The notes: generated by a model not told the origin, from the letters alone. DNA of 64,000 nt from Bryobacterales bacterium (GCA_028819255.1 JAPPMB010000064.1:107569-171568); one strand, 5' to 3'. Shown: positions 8,902 to 19,527, numbered from the stretch's first letter. A program made the numbers and translations.

Positions 8902-11195
8902 AGGCGGGCGCTGTGCAACCTTGGGCGTGCGAAGTCATCCTGATTCGGCGGGCTCTTGGGCCGTCGAAGTGGGTTGGTGGGACCGCGCAAGGTGTCCGGC
9001 AGCGGGATCGTCGGAGGCGCGACGGGACAGGGTAGCCGGCCGCCTTCCCCATGACGAGCAGTCCGTCCCGGGATTGCCCGCTGGCCGCGACCGCCGGTAC
9101 GGTGGCATTTCAGTCGGATGTCAGGCAGCGGCTCGTATCTGCTGCTCGGCAAGGCGCTTCCAGGAAGTTCTCGCAGCCCTCGGAGGCAATGTTGCGGTGC
9201 AGGCCGCAAGTTCCACCGGCTCCGTCCCGGGTCCGGTGCATGCCGGCCTGCGACAGCCGTGCGCGGGCGATGATCATTAGAGGGCGATGATCTTAGCGGA
9301 CCGCTTCCGCCATCCCGGAACCGCTCTACGGGCCGTGCACTCGGAATTCAGCAAACTGCATTCCCTCGCAGATGGCGTCCTCGCGGCGGCCCGCATGGAT
9401 GCGCAGCGTGAACCGTCTTCCGTCCCTTCCATCCCAACCTCCGGCAGCGCGCGCTTTCGCGCGTCTCGGTTCGGCCCGCGATGCCGTTCCACGCACGCAG
9501 GAAATGCGGGCAAGTGCCGAAAACCTGCGTCCCGCCCGCGGCGTGCGAGACCTCGACGGTCTGAATCGCTTCTCGGTAGATTCCTGAGACCCCTTGCCGG
9601 ATCGATGTTCCGCCGCCAGGATTCAATTGATGCGGCGCGGCTTATCCGGAAGACCACGCCGCTCAACCCCGCGGAGTCATGAAGATAGGTCTCGCGCGGG
9701 AAAACTGCTGTGCACGGTGACCGAGCCACCATTGCTGTTGCGGAGGCTGTGGCGGTCCCGGCTTCGGCTGATGGCGACTTGGGACTGGTCCAAGGGCTAA
9801 GGGGGTTCGGCAACCGGGCGCACGTCTGCCTTGATCCCGCCGACCAGCCGTTCATGGGGAAGGAGGATCCACGTCGTGCTTTGTTGAGACGCTTGGCAAA
9901 GGAAAGGCTCGAAGCAAACGGCCCGCTTCCCACCGGGGTCGGCGCTCGGGTTCGTTGGCGTCGGGAACCATCCCCCCGGATGGCCGTCCGTCAGTCACTC
10001 GGCGGTTGTCGGCAAATGGGCTGGCCCCGATTCGTCGGGGATAGGCGACGCGGCTGGTGGGTCTCTGCTTGCTACTGCTCCGTGGATTCCTTCTCGGATG
10101 GACCTCTGGCCGGGAAACTTCTGCAGCCAATGGAACTGGGGTCTGGCCCTCGACTTCAATGAGCGCCGGTTGACCTGTTCGAGAGCCAGCCCTCTTCTAC
10201 GGGCTTCGATTGCACACATCTGCAAGGAGCACGCAAGACACGCAAGAGCGGACCTTCTTGCGTCCATGCGCCACTCTGCCCGGCACTTCCGACGGCGGCA
10301 CTCCCCGCAACCGGCCGGCAGCATTCGGGCGGGAGCACTGCCTCAACCCGCTTGTTGCCGCGTGGTATGCCGCACGGCCGACGCCGTGTTCCGGGCGCTT
10401 TGGCCGTCCCGAGTCTCTAGGAGGATTCCTGCGCGATTCTCCAACAGTCGTGCAAGCCATGCGGGCCAAGGCTGCCTTCACAGCACCTGACACCGCTTTT
10501 TCGAGGCGCTCGGAACTCTTTCCATACCAGGGTCCGGCACGGCCGCTCTTCTGCCCGCGGCCGATGGTGTCGCGACGTCTGTTCATATCGATCTAAGACC
10601 TCCGGCCCAGACAGCAAGGCCATGCCCGGCCTTTGTGAGACCGGCGTATTGGCGGCGGCGGGTCACTCCCCCGCGTGGTCTGCAGGCGGCGGCTTGCCTT
10701 GGGCGGGAGGAACGGGGACTGTCGGACGGCAGCCGCCGGCATTGCGGCCGCCTGTCGGGACCGAATGGCGAGAACAGAGCACGAATTGTGCCGTCGGATT
10801 CGGCGCCGGGACCATCCACGGTTCGGGACTTGTCGAACGAGGCAAAGACGGAAATGGCGTTGAGTCTGGCGGCGGCCGGTGCTCTGGCTTCTGGGTTTGC
10901 CGGTGAATTCGTTCGGTCCCCGAACGTGCATTTCGGGATGTGGCGCTTCGTCCTCAGCAACCCTCGTCCACCTTGCTCCCTCTGCCGAGGGCAGGATCGG
11001 CGACCGCAGCACTGCCTTCGCCTGACCGGACGGCGAACATCCGATCTCGAGGCGATGCCGGTCATGATTCGGCTCCCTGCCGCTCTCTTCGCTTTTCGGC
11101 AATATGCCTCAGTTGCCGACAATGCCTTCCGCTGCGCAGTCCGGACTCCTTGGAGACCGTCCCCTCCATTTGCAAAGAATGCAGCGGAAGGCCGG

Positions 11196-11225
11196 TTGAC
11201 AGCCCCTGAGACAGTTTGCTACATT
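11196..11225 (+). promoter_or_regulatory. Predicted sigma70-type promoter (TTGACA - 18 bp - TACATT)
   Basis: TTGACA at 11196-11201 and TACATT at 11220-11225, upstream of the small ORF at 11349. Confidence 0.5.
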
Positions 11226-11348
11226 CATGTTTGGTGCTTGTCAGGATTCTCTCATCACGATGAGTTCCAAGACCCGCATTGCCAGCGGCCGGACGGCACA
11301 CGATTGTCGAGGCGGCTGGCACTTCATCGCTGGAAAGGAAGAACCAAT

Positions 11349-11588
11349 ATGAACATCGCGCAGATCCTCTCGGAGTTGCAGGAGGAGCGGATCAAGGCCT
11401 CGAACGTCATCAGTGCTCTGGAGGCGGAGGGTGACACGCGTGGAACGCGGAAGTTCCTGGAGACCTACATTCAGAAACGCCGGAACATTGATGCCGCCGT
11501 CATCGCCATGGACAACCTAGCGAAGGGCAAGCGTCGAGGGCGGCGCCCTGGATGGATCGACGAGATCCGCGAAGCCTACAAGGGCTAA
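11349..11588 (+). CDS. Small basic coiled-coil protein (79 aa) with AT-hook-like GKRRGRRPG motif
   Basis: MNIAQILSELQEERIKASNVISALEAEGDTRGTRKFLETYIQKRRNIDAAVIAMDNLAKGKRRGRRPGWIDEIREAYKG; purine-rich SD (ggaaaggaag) before ATG; promoter-like sequence upstream. The 317-aa track ORF is an upstream extension. Confidence 0.7.
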   Translation: MNIAQILSELQEERIKASNVISALEAEGDTRGTRKFLETYIQKRRNIDAAVIAMDNLAKGKRRGRRPGWIDEIREAYKG

Positions 11589-11650
11589 TTGGTTCGGCTC
11601 ACAACGCCGGTGTGGCGTCATGCAAGCCGGCCGGTTGATGCCCGACGTGC

Positions 11651-14020
11651 CTACTGGTACAGCAGGAAGCTGCTCCGTCTCAAGCGGAACTCGGTGATCG
11701 ACTGAGCGAACCCATCGCTGATCGCTGTGGCGGACCGGCCTGACAGCAGGCCGTCCGTCACATTTCGGCTTCCGATCAGCTTTTCGGACAGCGTGAAGTC
11801 CACGTTGTCTGGGTAGAGGTCGCGCAACGCGGCGGCGAGAGCCAATCCCAGCAGGGTCGGCTCCAGTGCGCGCCGGTCCGTGACCGTGAATTGAACGCCG
11901 TCAATCAGCGTGCCTTCGAACACGGATGCGCGCGGCCGATGCTTCCTGGCATAGACCCGAACTCCCGGGACCGGTGTGCGGTGGAGTGCGGCCGCCAGTT
12001 CCGCTCCGTCGATCCAGTCGGCCCCCACGAATCGAAACGGAGTGTCCGTTCCCCTTCCGACGGAATAGTCTTCCAGCCATTCGAGCATCGCGATTCCCGG
12101 ATACAGCGTGGCCTGATCCAAGGTCCGGATGTTGGGTGAAGGATTCACCCAGGGCAGCCCCGTCTCGTCAAACCAGAGGCGCCGATCCCATCCCTGCATG
12201 GGCACTACCGTCAGATCGACGCCGATTCCGCGCTCCTTGTTGAACATTCGGGCCAGTTCGCCCACCGTCATTCCGTGGCGTATCGGCAGGCTGTGGTAGC
12301 CGACGAACGACTCCAGCGCGTCTTCCAGGATCGGTCCTTCGACGCTCGTGCCGTTGATCGGGTTCGGCCTGTCCAGGACGTAGAATTCGATGTCGGCCGC
12401 CGCCGCCGCCTCCATGGCATAGCCCATGGTCGTGATGTACGTGTAGAACCGGGCTCCGATGTCCTGGACGTCGAAAACCAGGGCGTCGATCCTCTCCAGC
12501 AACTCGACTGCGGGCCTGCGACGCTCGCCCTGGTAGAGGCTATGGACCTTTACGCCGGATACCGGGTCTTCGCTGTCCCCAACCTCCGGCTGGTCGAGGA
12601 TGCCCTCGAGCCCATGTTCCGGCGAGAATATCATTTCCAGGCTTAGCCGGTCGGCGGCTGCGAACAAGTCAATGTTCCGGCGGCCGGTGCGGTCGATCCC
12701 GGTGTGGTTCGTGAGCAGCCCAACCCTCTTTCCCCGAAACCGTTCAAAGTTCTCTTCGACCAACACGTCCAGGCCGGTCTTGACCTCTGCGTAGAAAGGC
12801 ATGTCCCGGAGGGGCGGGCCGTCGCGCCGCGTTTCCGGCGGGAGCGCCGTCTCCGGCGAGAGGTTGGCGGCGACGATCGAGGCGACGAAGCTTCGCAGCC
12901 TAACCACCGACGTCGAGGCCCTTGGATGGACCCGATTCGTCATCAGGACGACGAACGACTCGCTGTCTGGGTCAATCCACAAAGAGGGTCCCGTATACCC
13001 CGTGTGACCATAGGACGCGGTTCCGAAGAGGTCGCCGCGGGGTGACGAATACGCCGTGTCGATGTCCCAGCCGATTCCCCGGGCGGCCTTGCCCTTCGGA
13101 CTCTGCGGAGTGCGCATCCGAAGCACGCTCAACGGACTCAGTATGCGGACACCGTCAACCTCTCCTCCGCTCACCATCATGCGGGCGAACGTCGCCACGT
13201 CCTCTGCCGTGGAGAATAGACCGGCCTGGCCCGAGACCCCCCCCATCGCGCGGGTCGTCGGGTCGTGGACCACTCCTCTGAGAACCTCCCCATTCCCCAG
13301 CCGCTCGGTCGGCGCGATCCGAGCCCGCAGGTTCTCCGGAGGCAGAAACATTGTGTCCTTCATGCCCAGCGGCTCGAAGATCCGCTGGCTCGCGAACCGG
13401 TCGACCGGAACACCGCTCACCGCGCGGATGATCTCCGCTAGGAGGATGTAATTGATGTCGCTGTAAACGAACCTTGACCCCGGAGGGTGGGTCGGTCGCT
13501 GCCTCATCGCGAGACCGATTCCTGTGGCGTATCCGCTCCAGGGCGGGTCCAGCTTGAGCACGGGGGGCAGCCCGGAATAGTGGGTCAGCAGCTGGCGAAC
13601 CGTGATGCTCTGATCGCTGAATTCGGGCAGGTATCTCGCGACCGAATCGTTGAGGCGGACCTTTCCCTCCTCGACGAGCAACATGATCGAGGGCGCCGTC
13701 GCGATGACCTTGGTCAACGAGGCGCAGTCGAAGACGGTGTCGGGAGTCATTGGCTCGCGATCCGGAACGATGCTTCGCGAGCCGTAGCTCTTGTAGTGGA
13801 GCCTCTCGCCGCGGGACTCGATCCACGCGACAGCCCCCGGGGTCAGCCCCTCGGCGATGGCGCCGTGAATCGCCTCATCCAGCTTCTCGGCCCCCACCCA
13901 CTCGGCGGGAGTCGCAGGAGCGGTCGCGAGCGCCAGGGCGACGACCCCGGCGATGGTGGCTGCGAGCGTCCACGGGCCCGAAATGACCGGTCTGCGGTGC
14001 CGGTTTCCCCGCTCGCTCAT
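11651..14020 (-). CDS. Fusion of class C beta-lactamase-like serine hydrolase and DUF1343 / NamZ exo-beta-N-acetylmuramidase
   Basis: 789 aa; N-terminal DCASLTKVIATAPSIMLLVEEGKVRLNDSVARYLPEF (SxxK), YSDINYILLAEI (YxN); C-terminal GLLTNHTGIDRTGRRNIDLF...EHGLEG...VHSLYQGERRRP...DALVFDVQDIGARFYTYITTMGYAMEAA...DRPNPINGTSVEGPIL. Confidence 0.92.
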   Translation of the reverse strand: MSERGNRHRRPVISGPWTLAATIAGVVALALATAPATPAEWVGAEKLDEAIHGAIAEGLTPGAVAWIESRGERLHYKSYGSRSIVPDREPMTPDTVFDCASLTKVIATAPSIMLLVEEGKVRLNDSVARYLPEFSDQSITVRQLLTHYSGLPPVLKLDPPWSGYATGIGLAMRQRPTHPPGSRFVYSDINYILLAEIIRAVSGVPVDRFASQRIFEPLGMKDTMFLPPENLRARIAPTERLGNGEVLRGVVHDPTTRAMGGVSGQAGLFSTAEDVATFARMMVSGGEVDGVRILSPLSVLRMRTPQSPKGKAARGIGWDIDTAYSSPRGDLFGTASYGHTGYTGPSLWIDPDSESFVVLMTNRVHPRASTSVVRLRSFVASIVAANLSPETALPPETRRDGPPLRDMPFYAEVKTGLDVLVEENFERFRGKRVGLLTNHTGIDRTGRRNIDLFAAADRLSLEMIFSPEHGLEGILDQPEVGDSEDPVSGVKVHSLYQGERRRPAVELLERIDALVFDVQDIGARFYTYITTMGYAMEAAAAADIEFYVLDRPNPINGTSVEGPILEDALESFVGYHSLPIRHGMTVGELARMFNKERGIGVDLTVVPMQGWDRRLWFDETGLPWVNPSPNIRTLDQATLYPGIAMLEWLEDYSVGRGTDTPFRFVGADWIDGAELAAALHRTPVPGVRVYARKHRPRASVFEGTLIDGVQFTVTDRRALEPTLLGLALAAALRDLYPDNVDFTLSEKLIGSRNVTDGLLSGRSATAISDGFAQSITEFRLRRSSFLLYQ

Positions 14021-14282
14021 GCGTCCATACTAACAACGCCGATCCAGGGCCGGCAGCCCCCCAGAGCGGCGCCGGAGGCATCCCGAGAGCGGATTGCCGC
14101 AGAGTCCGCCGTCTCGCTCGCACGGCCCTGGCGGGGCAATCCGGAGAGGGGGGCGCCCGATACCGGCAGGCGTGGCATACTGAAGTTCCGAGTTGACCCG
14201 GCGGGCCGGCGGAGCGATGTGCCGCTCACTGGTCAACGCTTCCCGAGTTCTGCGCTCGCGCCGGGATCCCTCAAGCTCGACC

Positions 14283-15575
14283 ATGCTGGACCGCGGGTTC
14301 TTGCGCCGACACTTCGAGGAGGTCAAAGGCCGCCTCGCCTACCGGGCGCCCGCCGGAATCCTGGACGAGTTCGCGACCGCGGACGCCAGGCGGAGGGCGG
14401 CTGTCACCGAGATCCAGGCCCTGCAGCAGAGGCGCAACGCGCTGTCGAAGCGCGTGGGGATTGCGCGTCGCGCCGGCAAGGATGCCTTGGACATCGTCAA
14501 GGCGTCGCGGGAGGTCCATGCCGAGATCCGCGAGCGCGAAGCCTCCGTCCAGGCGCTTGACGCGGCGCTCGAGGATGTCCTGAGCAGAATCCCGAATGTC
14601 CCGCACGAGACCGTCCCCGCCGGCAGGGACGCGACGGCCAACGTCGAGATCAGCAGGTGGGGAAAGCGACCTGAGTTCCCCTTCGCGCCCAAACCCCACT
14701 GGGAGCTGGGCGTCGAGCTGGGCATTGTGGACTTCGAGCGCGCCGCGAAGATCGCCGGCTCGCGGTTCGCCGTCTACAGGAATGCCGGGGCAAAGCTTGA
14801 GCGGGCGCTCATGAACTTCATGCTCGACGTGCACACGGGCGAGCACGGCTATGCCGAGATCCTCCCTCCCTTCATCGGGAACTCGCGGACCCTCTACGGA
14901 ACCGGGCAGCTCCCGAAGTTCGCACACGATCTCTTCAAGCTGGAGGGGACCGACTACTGGCTCATCCCGACTGCGGAGGTTCCCCTGACGAACCTCTACG
15001 CGGAAGAGACGCTCGCAGCCGCCGATCTGCCTGTTTCGCTGACGGCGTTCACCCCCTGCTTTCGCAGCGAAGCCGGTTCCTACGGACGCGACGTCCGCGG
15101 GGTGATCCGCCAGCACCAGTTCCAGAAGGTCGAACTGGTCAAGATCGTCAGCCCGGAATCCAGCTACCAGCAGCTGGAGCGGCTGACGGCGGACGCGGAG
15201 GAGATCCTGCGGCGGCTGGGCCTGCCCTACCGAAAGGTGCTGCTCTCGAGCGGGGACACAGGCTTCAGCGCCGCGAAGACCTACGATCTCGAGGTTTGGC
15301 TTCCCGGTCTGGGCGAATACAAGGAGATCTCCTCGTGTAGCAACTTTGAGGAGTTCCAGGCCCGAAGGGCCAAGATCCGCTTCAGGCGGAGCATCGGCCG
15401 CCGGGTGAGTCCGGGATACGTCCACACCCTGAACGGGAGCGGCTTGGCCATCGGTCGCACCTGGCTTGCCATCATCGAGAATTATCAGCAGGCGGACGGC
15501 ACCGTTGTCATCCCCGATGCCCTGCGGTCCTATCTGGGAGCCGAGCGCATCGACGCTTCCGGATCCCTGGCCTGA
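14283..15575 (+). CDS. serS: Seryl-tRNA synthetase
   Basis: [18 protein letters not shown]...; class II motifs [69 protein letters not shown]. Start set at 14283 rather than the longer track ORF. Confidence 0.96.
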   Translation: MLDRGFLRRHFEEVKGRLAYRAPAGILDEFATADARRRAAVTEIQALQQRRNALSKRVGIARRAGKDALDIVKASREVHAEIREREASVQALDAALEDVLSRIPNVPHETVPAGRDATANVEISRWGKRPEFPFAPKPHWELGVELGIVDFERAAKIAGSRFAVYRNAGAKLERALMNFMLDVHTGEHGYAEILPPFIGNSRTLYGTGQLPKFAHDLFKLEGTDYWLIPTAEVPLTNLYAEETLAAADLPVSLTAFTPCFRSEAGSYGRDVRGVIRQHQFQKVELVKIVSPESSYQQLERLTADAEEILRRLGLPYRKVLLSSGDTGFSAAKTYDLEVWLPGLGEYKEISSCSNFEEFQARRAKIRFRRSIGRRVSPGYVHTLNGSGLAIGRTWLAIIENYQQADGTVVIPDALRSYLGAERIDASGSLA

Positions 15576-15606
15576 ATGCAGGTCGTCCGGAACGGGCGGC
15601 GGGGCG

Positions 15607-16344
15607 TCAGCGATAGCGGCCGATGAGGCCGTTGATCATCACCGTCCATACGTCGAGGAACGCTCCCATCCCTTCCAGTGCGCCCACCGACGAGCCTTCC
15701 GCGTTGTTCCAGCGCACCGGAACCTCGGCGACCGAAAGGCCCAGTTCCCTAGCTATGTAGAGCTGTTCGACGTCGAACCCGAACCGCTCGATCCGCTGTT
15801 TCTCGGCGACTTGCCGTGCAGCCTCCCGGCTGAAGAGCTTGAAGCCGCATTGCGTATCGGCAAAGTTCAGGCCCAGCAGGAGCCGCACGTTCCGGTTGAA
15901 CACCCGCCCCGCGAATTCCCTGTACGGGGGCTGCCGCTCCCCGATCAGGGACCGGTCCAGCCCGCGGGAGCCAATCGCGATGTCGAAGGGCCCCGCCTCC
16001 ACCGCCTGCTTCAGCAGCTCGATGTCCTCTAGCGGCGCTGACAGGTCAGCGTCCGAGAACAGGACCCACTCGTGCCGTGCCTCCCGCATTCCTCGCCGCA
16101 CGCTGTGCCCCTTGCCGCGGTTCCGGCCGTTCCGCAGGACACGAAACTTCGCGGCCGGGAGTTCGACGATGTCTGCCAGCTCCGCTGCGCATTCGGCAGT
16201 GCCGTCGGTTGAGCCGTCGTCGACCACGATCACCTCGACCGGATCGTACGGCCCGCTCGGTATGAACGCTGCCACGGTGCGCAGAGTGGCTGGCAGGCGG
16301 CGGGCCTCGTTGTAGGCCGGAATTACTAGTGTGAGGGAGGCCAT
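15607..16344 (-). CDS. Family 2 glycosyltransferase (dolichyl-phosphate glucosyltransferase-like)
   Basis: 245 aa; LVIPAYNEARRLPATLRTV, VIVVDDGSTDGTAE, VLRNGRNRGKGHSVRRGM, FSDADLSAPLED. Confidence 0.92.
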   Translation of the reverse strand: MASLTLVIPAYNEARRLPATLRTVAAFIPSGPYDPVEVIVVDDGSTDGTAECAAELADIVELPAAKFRVLRNGRNRGKGHSVRRGMREARHEWVLFSDADLSAPLEDIELLKQAVEAGPFDIAIGSRGLDRSLIGERQPPYREFAGRVFNRNVRLLLGLNFADTQCGFKLFSREAARQVAEKQRIERFGFDVEQLYIARELGLSVAEVPVRWNNAEGSSVGALEGMGAFLDVWTVMINGLIGRYR

Positions 16345-17102
16345 GTTCCGCCGTCACGCCCCGTGGCCGCCGGGCGGGCGCCGATGGACCGTCCGGTCAG
16401 GATCGCGTAGTAGGGCCGGCATTCCTCCAGCAAGGGGCCGAGTTTGCCCGGAAACGGCTCGGTCCTCGCGCGGTACGGCTGAAAGTGCGTTGTGCGATGC
16501 GCATTCCGGTACCATTCCGACGCCCAGACACCATCGTACGCCTTGGGGCCGGACGGCCATCGCAGCATGGATCGGTCGAACGGTATTCGCAGGTGAGCGC
16601 AGAGCGCGCGCAGCGTGCCCGGGGGATCAAGGAGCAGATTGCGGGATTCCACGACGGCCGGCCTCTGCCCCCAACCCTCGAGCATGGAGAGGATCTCGCA
16701 CTGGCGCTTGAGCCCCGTGTCGCGCAGTGTCGGGTGGCCGATCCTCCGCTGCAGCGACGGAAGCATCCGCTCGGGATCTCGCGTCAGGAAGACATTCACC
16801 GTCCGCTCCATGAATGAGAGGTCGAGATTGACGAGGTGGTGCGCCATCTGCTTGAAGAAGAGCACCGGACGTTCGGCCGGTCCGAGAATCTCCTGACGGA
16901 CCACCTCCTCGCCGTTCGCGTTCTGCGCGGCAAGGCACTCTTCGCGGAGCGGATGCTGCGCTCCCGAGACTCGAAGGAAGTGTGCGTACAGCGGCTCGTC
17001 GACGACCTCCGTGTCGCCGCGCTGGGCAAACGAGTACATCAGGGCTGTCGAGACGTTCCGGGGACCGGACCAGAGACAGATGCGCTTTACGTCCTGATGC
17101 AT
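16326..17102 (-). CDS. Sulfotransferase-like protein
   Basis: MHQDVKRICLWSGPRNVSTALMYSFAQRGDTEVVDEPLYAHFL; PSB-loop-like SGPRNVST and later FLTRDPERMLPSL. Start at internal ATG 17102. Confidence 0.8.
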   Translation of the reverse strand: MHQDVKRICLWSGPRNVSTALMYSFAQRGDTEVVDEPLYAHFLRVSGAQHPLREECLAAQNANGEEVVRQEILGPAERPVLFFKQMAHHLVNLDLSFMERTVNVFLTRDPERMLPSLQRRIGHPTLRDTGLKRQCEILSMLEGWGQRPAVVESRNLLLDPPGTLRALCAHLRIPFDRSMLRWPSGPKAYDGVWASEWYRNAHRTTHFQPYRARTEPFPGKLGPLLEECRPYYAILTGRSIGARPAATGRDGGTWPPSH

Positions 17103-17302
17103 CGTTCCATCGGCACGCCGCAGTGGGGGAGGGGGGCGGCCGGGAAGCGACGGCTCGCATGAACGTCTCCGCGCAACTCGGCCGCAGACCTGCATTGTGG
17201 CACGGACCCGCGCCCGCGGCGCTCGCGCCGGGCTCTCCTGAAGCGGCGGATGCCGCCGGCCGGCGGGGAGAGTGTGGAGCCCCTGTTTGCCATGATGGGC
17301 TC

Positions 17303-19177
17303 ATGGCCGGCGCGGAATCCCCGAATGTGATCAGGCCCGGCACGGTCAGCGCCCCCGAGTTCCCGTCCGGGCTGCAGTGGCTCAATGTCGACCGGCCGCT
17401 CCGGATGGGCCAGCTGCGCGGCAAGATCGTGCTCCTGGACTTCTGGACATACTGCTGCATCAACTGCATGCACGCACTCGAGGACGTCAAGCGGCTTGAG
17501 CGCAGGTTTCCCGACGAGCTGGTTGTGATCGGGGTGCATTCGGCCAAGTTCGATGCCGAGAAGAACACCGAGCGGATCCGCGAGGCGGTCCTGCGCCACG
17601 GCATTGAGCACCCCGTCGTCAACGATTCCGAGATGCGGGTGTGGCAGGAGTATGCGATTCGGGCATGGCCGAGCTTCATGCTGATCGATCCGCTCGGAAA
17701 GATCTTCGGCACGCATTCGGGCGAGCGCGTGTACGACCTGTTCGAACGTGTCATCTCACAGCTGATCGAGCACTATGATGCCGAGGGCGGGATCTTGAGG
17801 CGTCCCGTGGAACCGCGGCCCGAATCGCCTCCAGCTGCGACACCCGTGCTGTCCTTCCCCGGAAAGGTCCTGGCGGACGGCGAGGGGAAGAGGCTTTTTG
17901 TGGCTGACACCAACCACCACCGAATCGTGGTGGCGTCGCTGCACGACGGGTCGGTGCTCGACACGATCGGAAGCGGCGAGTCCGGGTTCGCGGACGGCCG
18001 TTCCGCGGATGCCAAGTTCAAGCAGCCCCAGGGAATGGCCCTCGTCGGCGAAAGTCTCTATGTGGCGGACACCGGGAACCACTCGATCCGCGATGCCGAC
18101 CTGACCGAGCGGACAGTGACGACGGTCGTCGGCGATGGCCGCCAGGACACGGAGTGGAGCAGCGCACCGGGTCCCGTTGCCGGACGCAGGCTGAACTCTC
18201 CATGGGATCTCGAGACTGCCCATGGCGTCCTCTTCGTGGCGATGGCCGGAAACCACCAGGTGTTCGGCATCGACCTCGAGAGCGGGTACATCGCGGGGCA
18301 CGCGGGCAGCGGGCGCGAGGACCATTTGGACGGCCCGCTGCTGGCGGCGGCCCTGGCCCAGCCGACTGGCCTGACCAGCGACCGGGAGAGCCTGTTCGTC
18401 GCAGACAGCGAGGTCAGCTCCATTCGGGCCGCATCGCTGGACCCGAGGGGAGGGCACGTGCGCACGGTGGTCGGCAAGGGCCTGTTCGACTTCGGCGATG
18501 TCGACGGCGTTGGCCAGAACGTCCTGCTGCAGCACCCGATGGGCGTCGCCCACTCCGACGGGGTCCTCTACGTCGCCGACACGTACAACAACAAGATCAA
18601 GTCCATCGCTCTGAGCACGCTGACCGTGCGGACACTCGCCGGAAGCGGGGAAGCCGGATTCCGCGACGGTTCAGGCCCGGAGGCGGCGTTCAACGAGCCG
18701 GCCGGCCTCTCGTACGCCGACGGTGTGCTGTACGTTGCCGACACGAACAATCACGCGATTCGAATGGTCGACGTGGAGACCGGTGTCGTTTCCACTTGGA
18801 GGCTCCGCGACATGTCCCGGCTTCTTCCTCCCGAGCCGACCACGGAGACGCTTGCCGGGCGGGCAGTCCGCGGAGGGCCCCTCGACCTGAAGGTCGCGGT
18901 GGGTCTCCCGGAAGGACATGAGTTCGCCAGAGAAGTCGCTTCCGGTGTGACGCTGCGCCTCGGCGACCGGGCATTTTCCGCCGTCCTGGCGGATGGGCTG
19001 GCAGAAGCGTCCTTCGACCTGGATGCGGACGGGAAGCTGCGCGTCGAGGCAACGGTCTACTACTGCAGCTCCCGGAAGGCGGGTGCGTGCCTCTACCGCC
19101 GGATGGCCAGGATCATCCCGCTGCACCTTGCGCCGGATGGTGCTCGAAACATCGCAGTGCGGTTCGAGACTGCGTGA
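17303..19177 (+). CDS. Thioredoxin-like domain + NHL-repeat beta-propeller protein (NHLRC2-like)
   Basis: GKIVLLDFWTYCCINCMHALEDVKRLE (CxxC thioredoxin-like), then NHL repeats: KRLFVADTNHHRIVVAS, ESLYVADTGNHSIRD, GVLYVADTYNNKIKSI, GVLYVADTNNHAIRMVD. Start chosen at 17303. Confidence 0.92.
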   Translation: MAGAESPNVIRPGTVSAPEFPSGLQWLNVDRPLRMGQLRGKIVLLDFWTYCCINCMHALEDVKRLERRFPDELVVIGVHSAKFDAEKNTERIREAVLRHGIEHPVVNDSEMRVWQEYAIRAWPSFMLIDPLGKIFGTHSGERVYDLFERVISQLIEHYDAEGGILRRPVEPRPESPPAATPVLSFPGKVLADGEGKRLFVADTNHHRIVVASLHDGSVLDTIGSGESGFADGRSADAKFKQPQGMALVGESLYVADTGNHSIRDADLTERTVTTVVGDGRQDTEWSSAPGPVAGRRLNSPWDLETAHGVLFVAMAGNHQVFGIDLESGYIAGHAGSGREDHLDGPLLAAALAQPTGLTSDRESLFVADSEVSSIRAASLDPRGGHVRTVVGKGLFDFGDVDGVGQNVLLQHPMGVAHSDGVLYVADTYNNKIKSIALSTLTVRTLAGSGEAGFRDGSGPEAAFNEPAGLSYADGVLYVADTNNHAIRMVDVETGVVSTWRLRDMSRLLPPEPTTETLAGRAVRGGPLDLKVAVGLPEGHEFAREVASGVTLRLGDRAFSAVLADGLAEASFDLDADGKLRVEATVYYCSSRKAGACLYRRMARIIPLHLAPDGARNIAVRFETA

Positions 19178-19209
19178 ATTCCGGAGGCCGTCCGGTACGG
19201 ACCTTGAAT

Positions 19210-19527
19210 TCAGCGCTCTTCGGGATGGAAGGTCCCGACCGGCTCGACCAAGGACAGATCCTCGTCCAGCACGGCCGCGCATTCTGCCATGAGGAGGGAC
19301 AGGACCAGGCGCGCTCGCTCCGTCTCGTCTGTCGGCGTCCCCGCGGCCCGGAATTCCGGGACGGACTCGAGTTCCGCTGACTGTTCGACCGTGTCCTTGG
19401 GTGGCATGGATGCGCACGCCCATCGTATCGCTTTGCAGGAGGCTCGAAGGGGGCCAAGGCTCTCAAGGGCACTCACGATGTCCGCCTCGGCGGCGCAATC
19501 CGCCAAAGGGGTTTCAGGCCCGATCAA
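19210..19527 (-). CDS. Possible small protein, unknown function
   Basis: 105-aa ORF in a gap between clear genes; plausible composition, no strong family match. Confidence 0.35.
   Translation of the reverse strand: MIGPETPLADCAAEADIVSALESLGPLRASCKAIRWACASMPPKDTVEQSAELESVPEFRAAGTPTDETERARLVLSLLMAECAAVLDEDLSLVEPVGTFHPEER

Noticed and set aside
10583-11122. 179-aa and 169-aa minus-strand ORFs in the 8.9-11.2 kb gap
   Set aside because: Overlapping ORFs in different frames with Arg/Pro-rich composition and no recognisable motif; not supported as genes.
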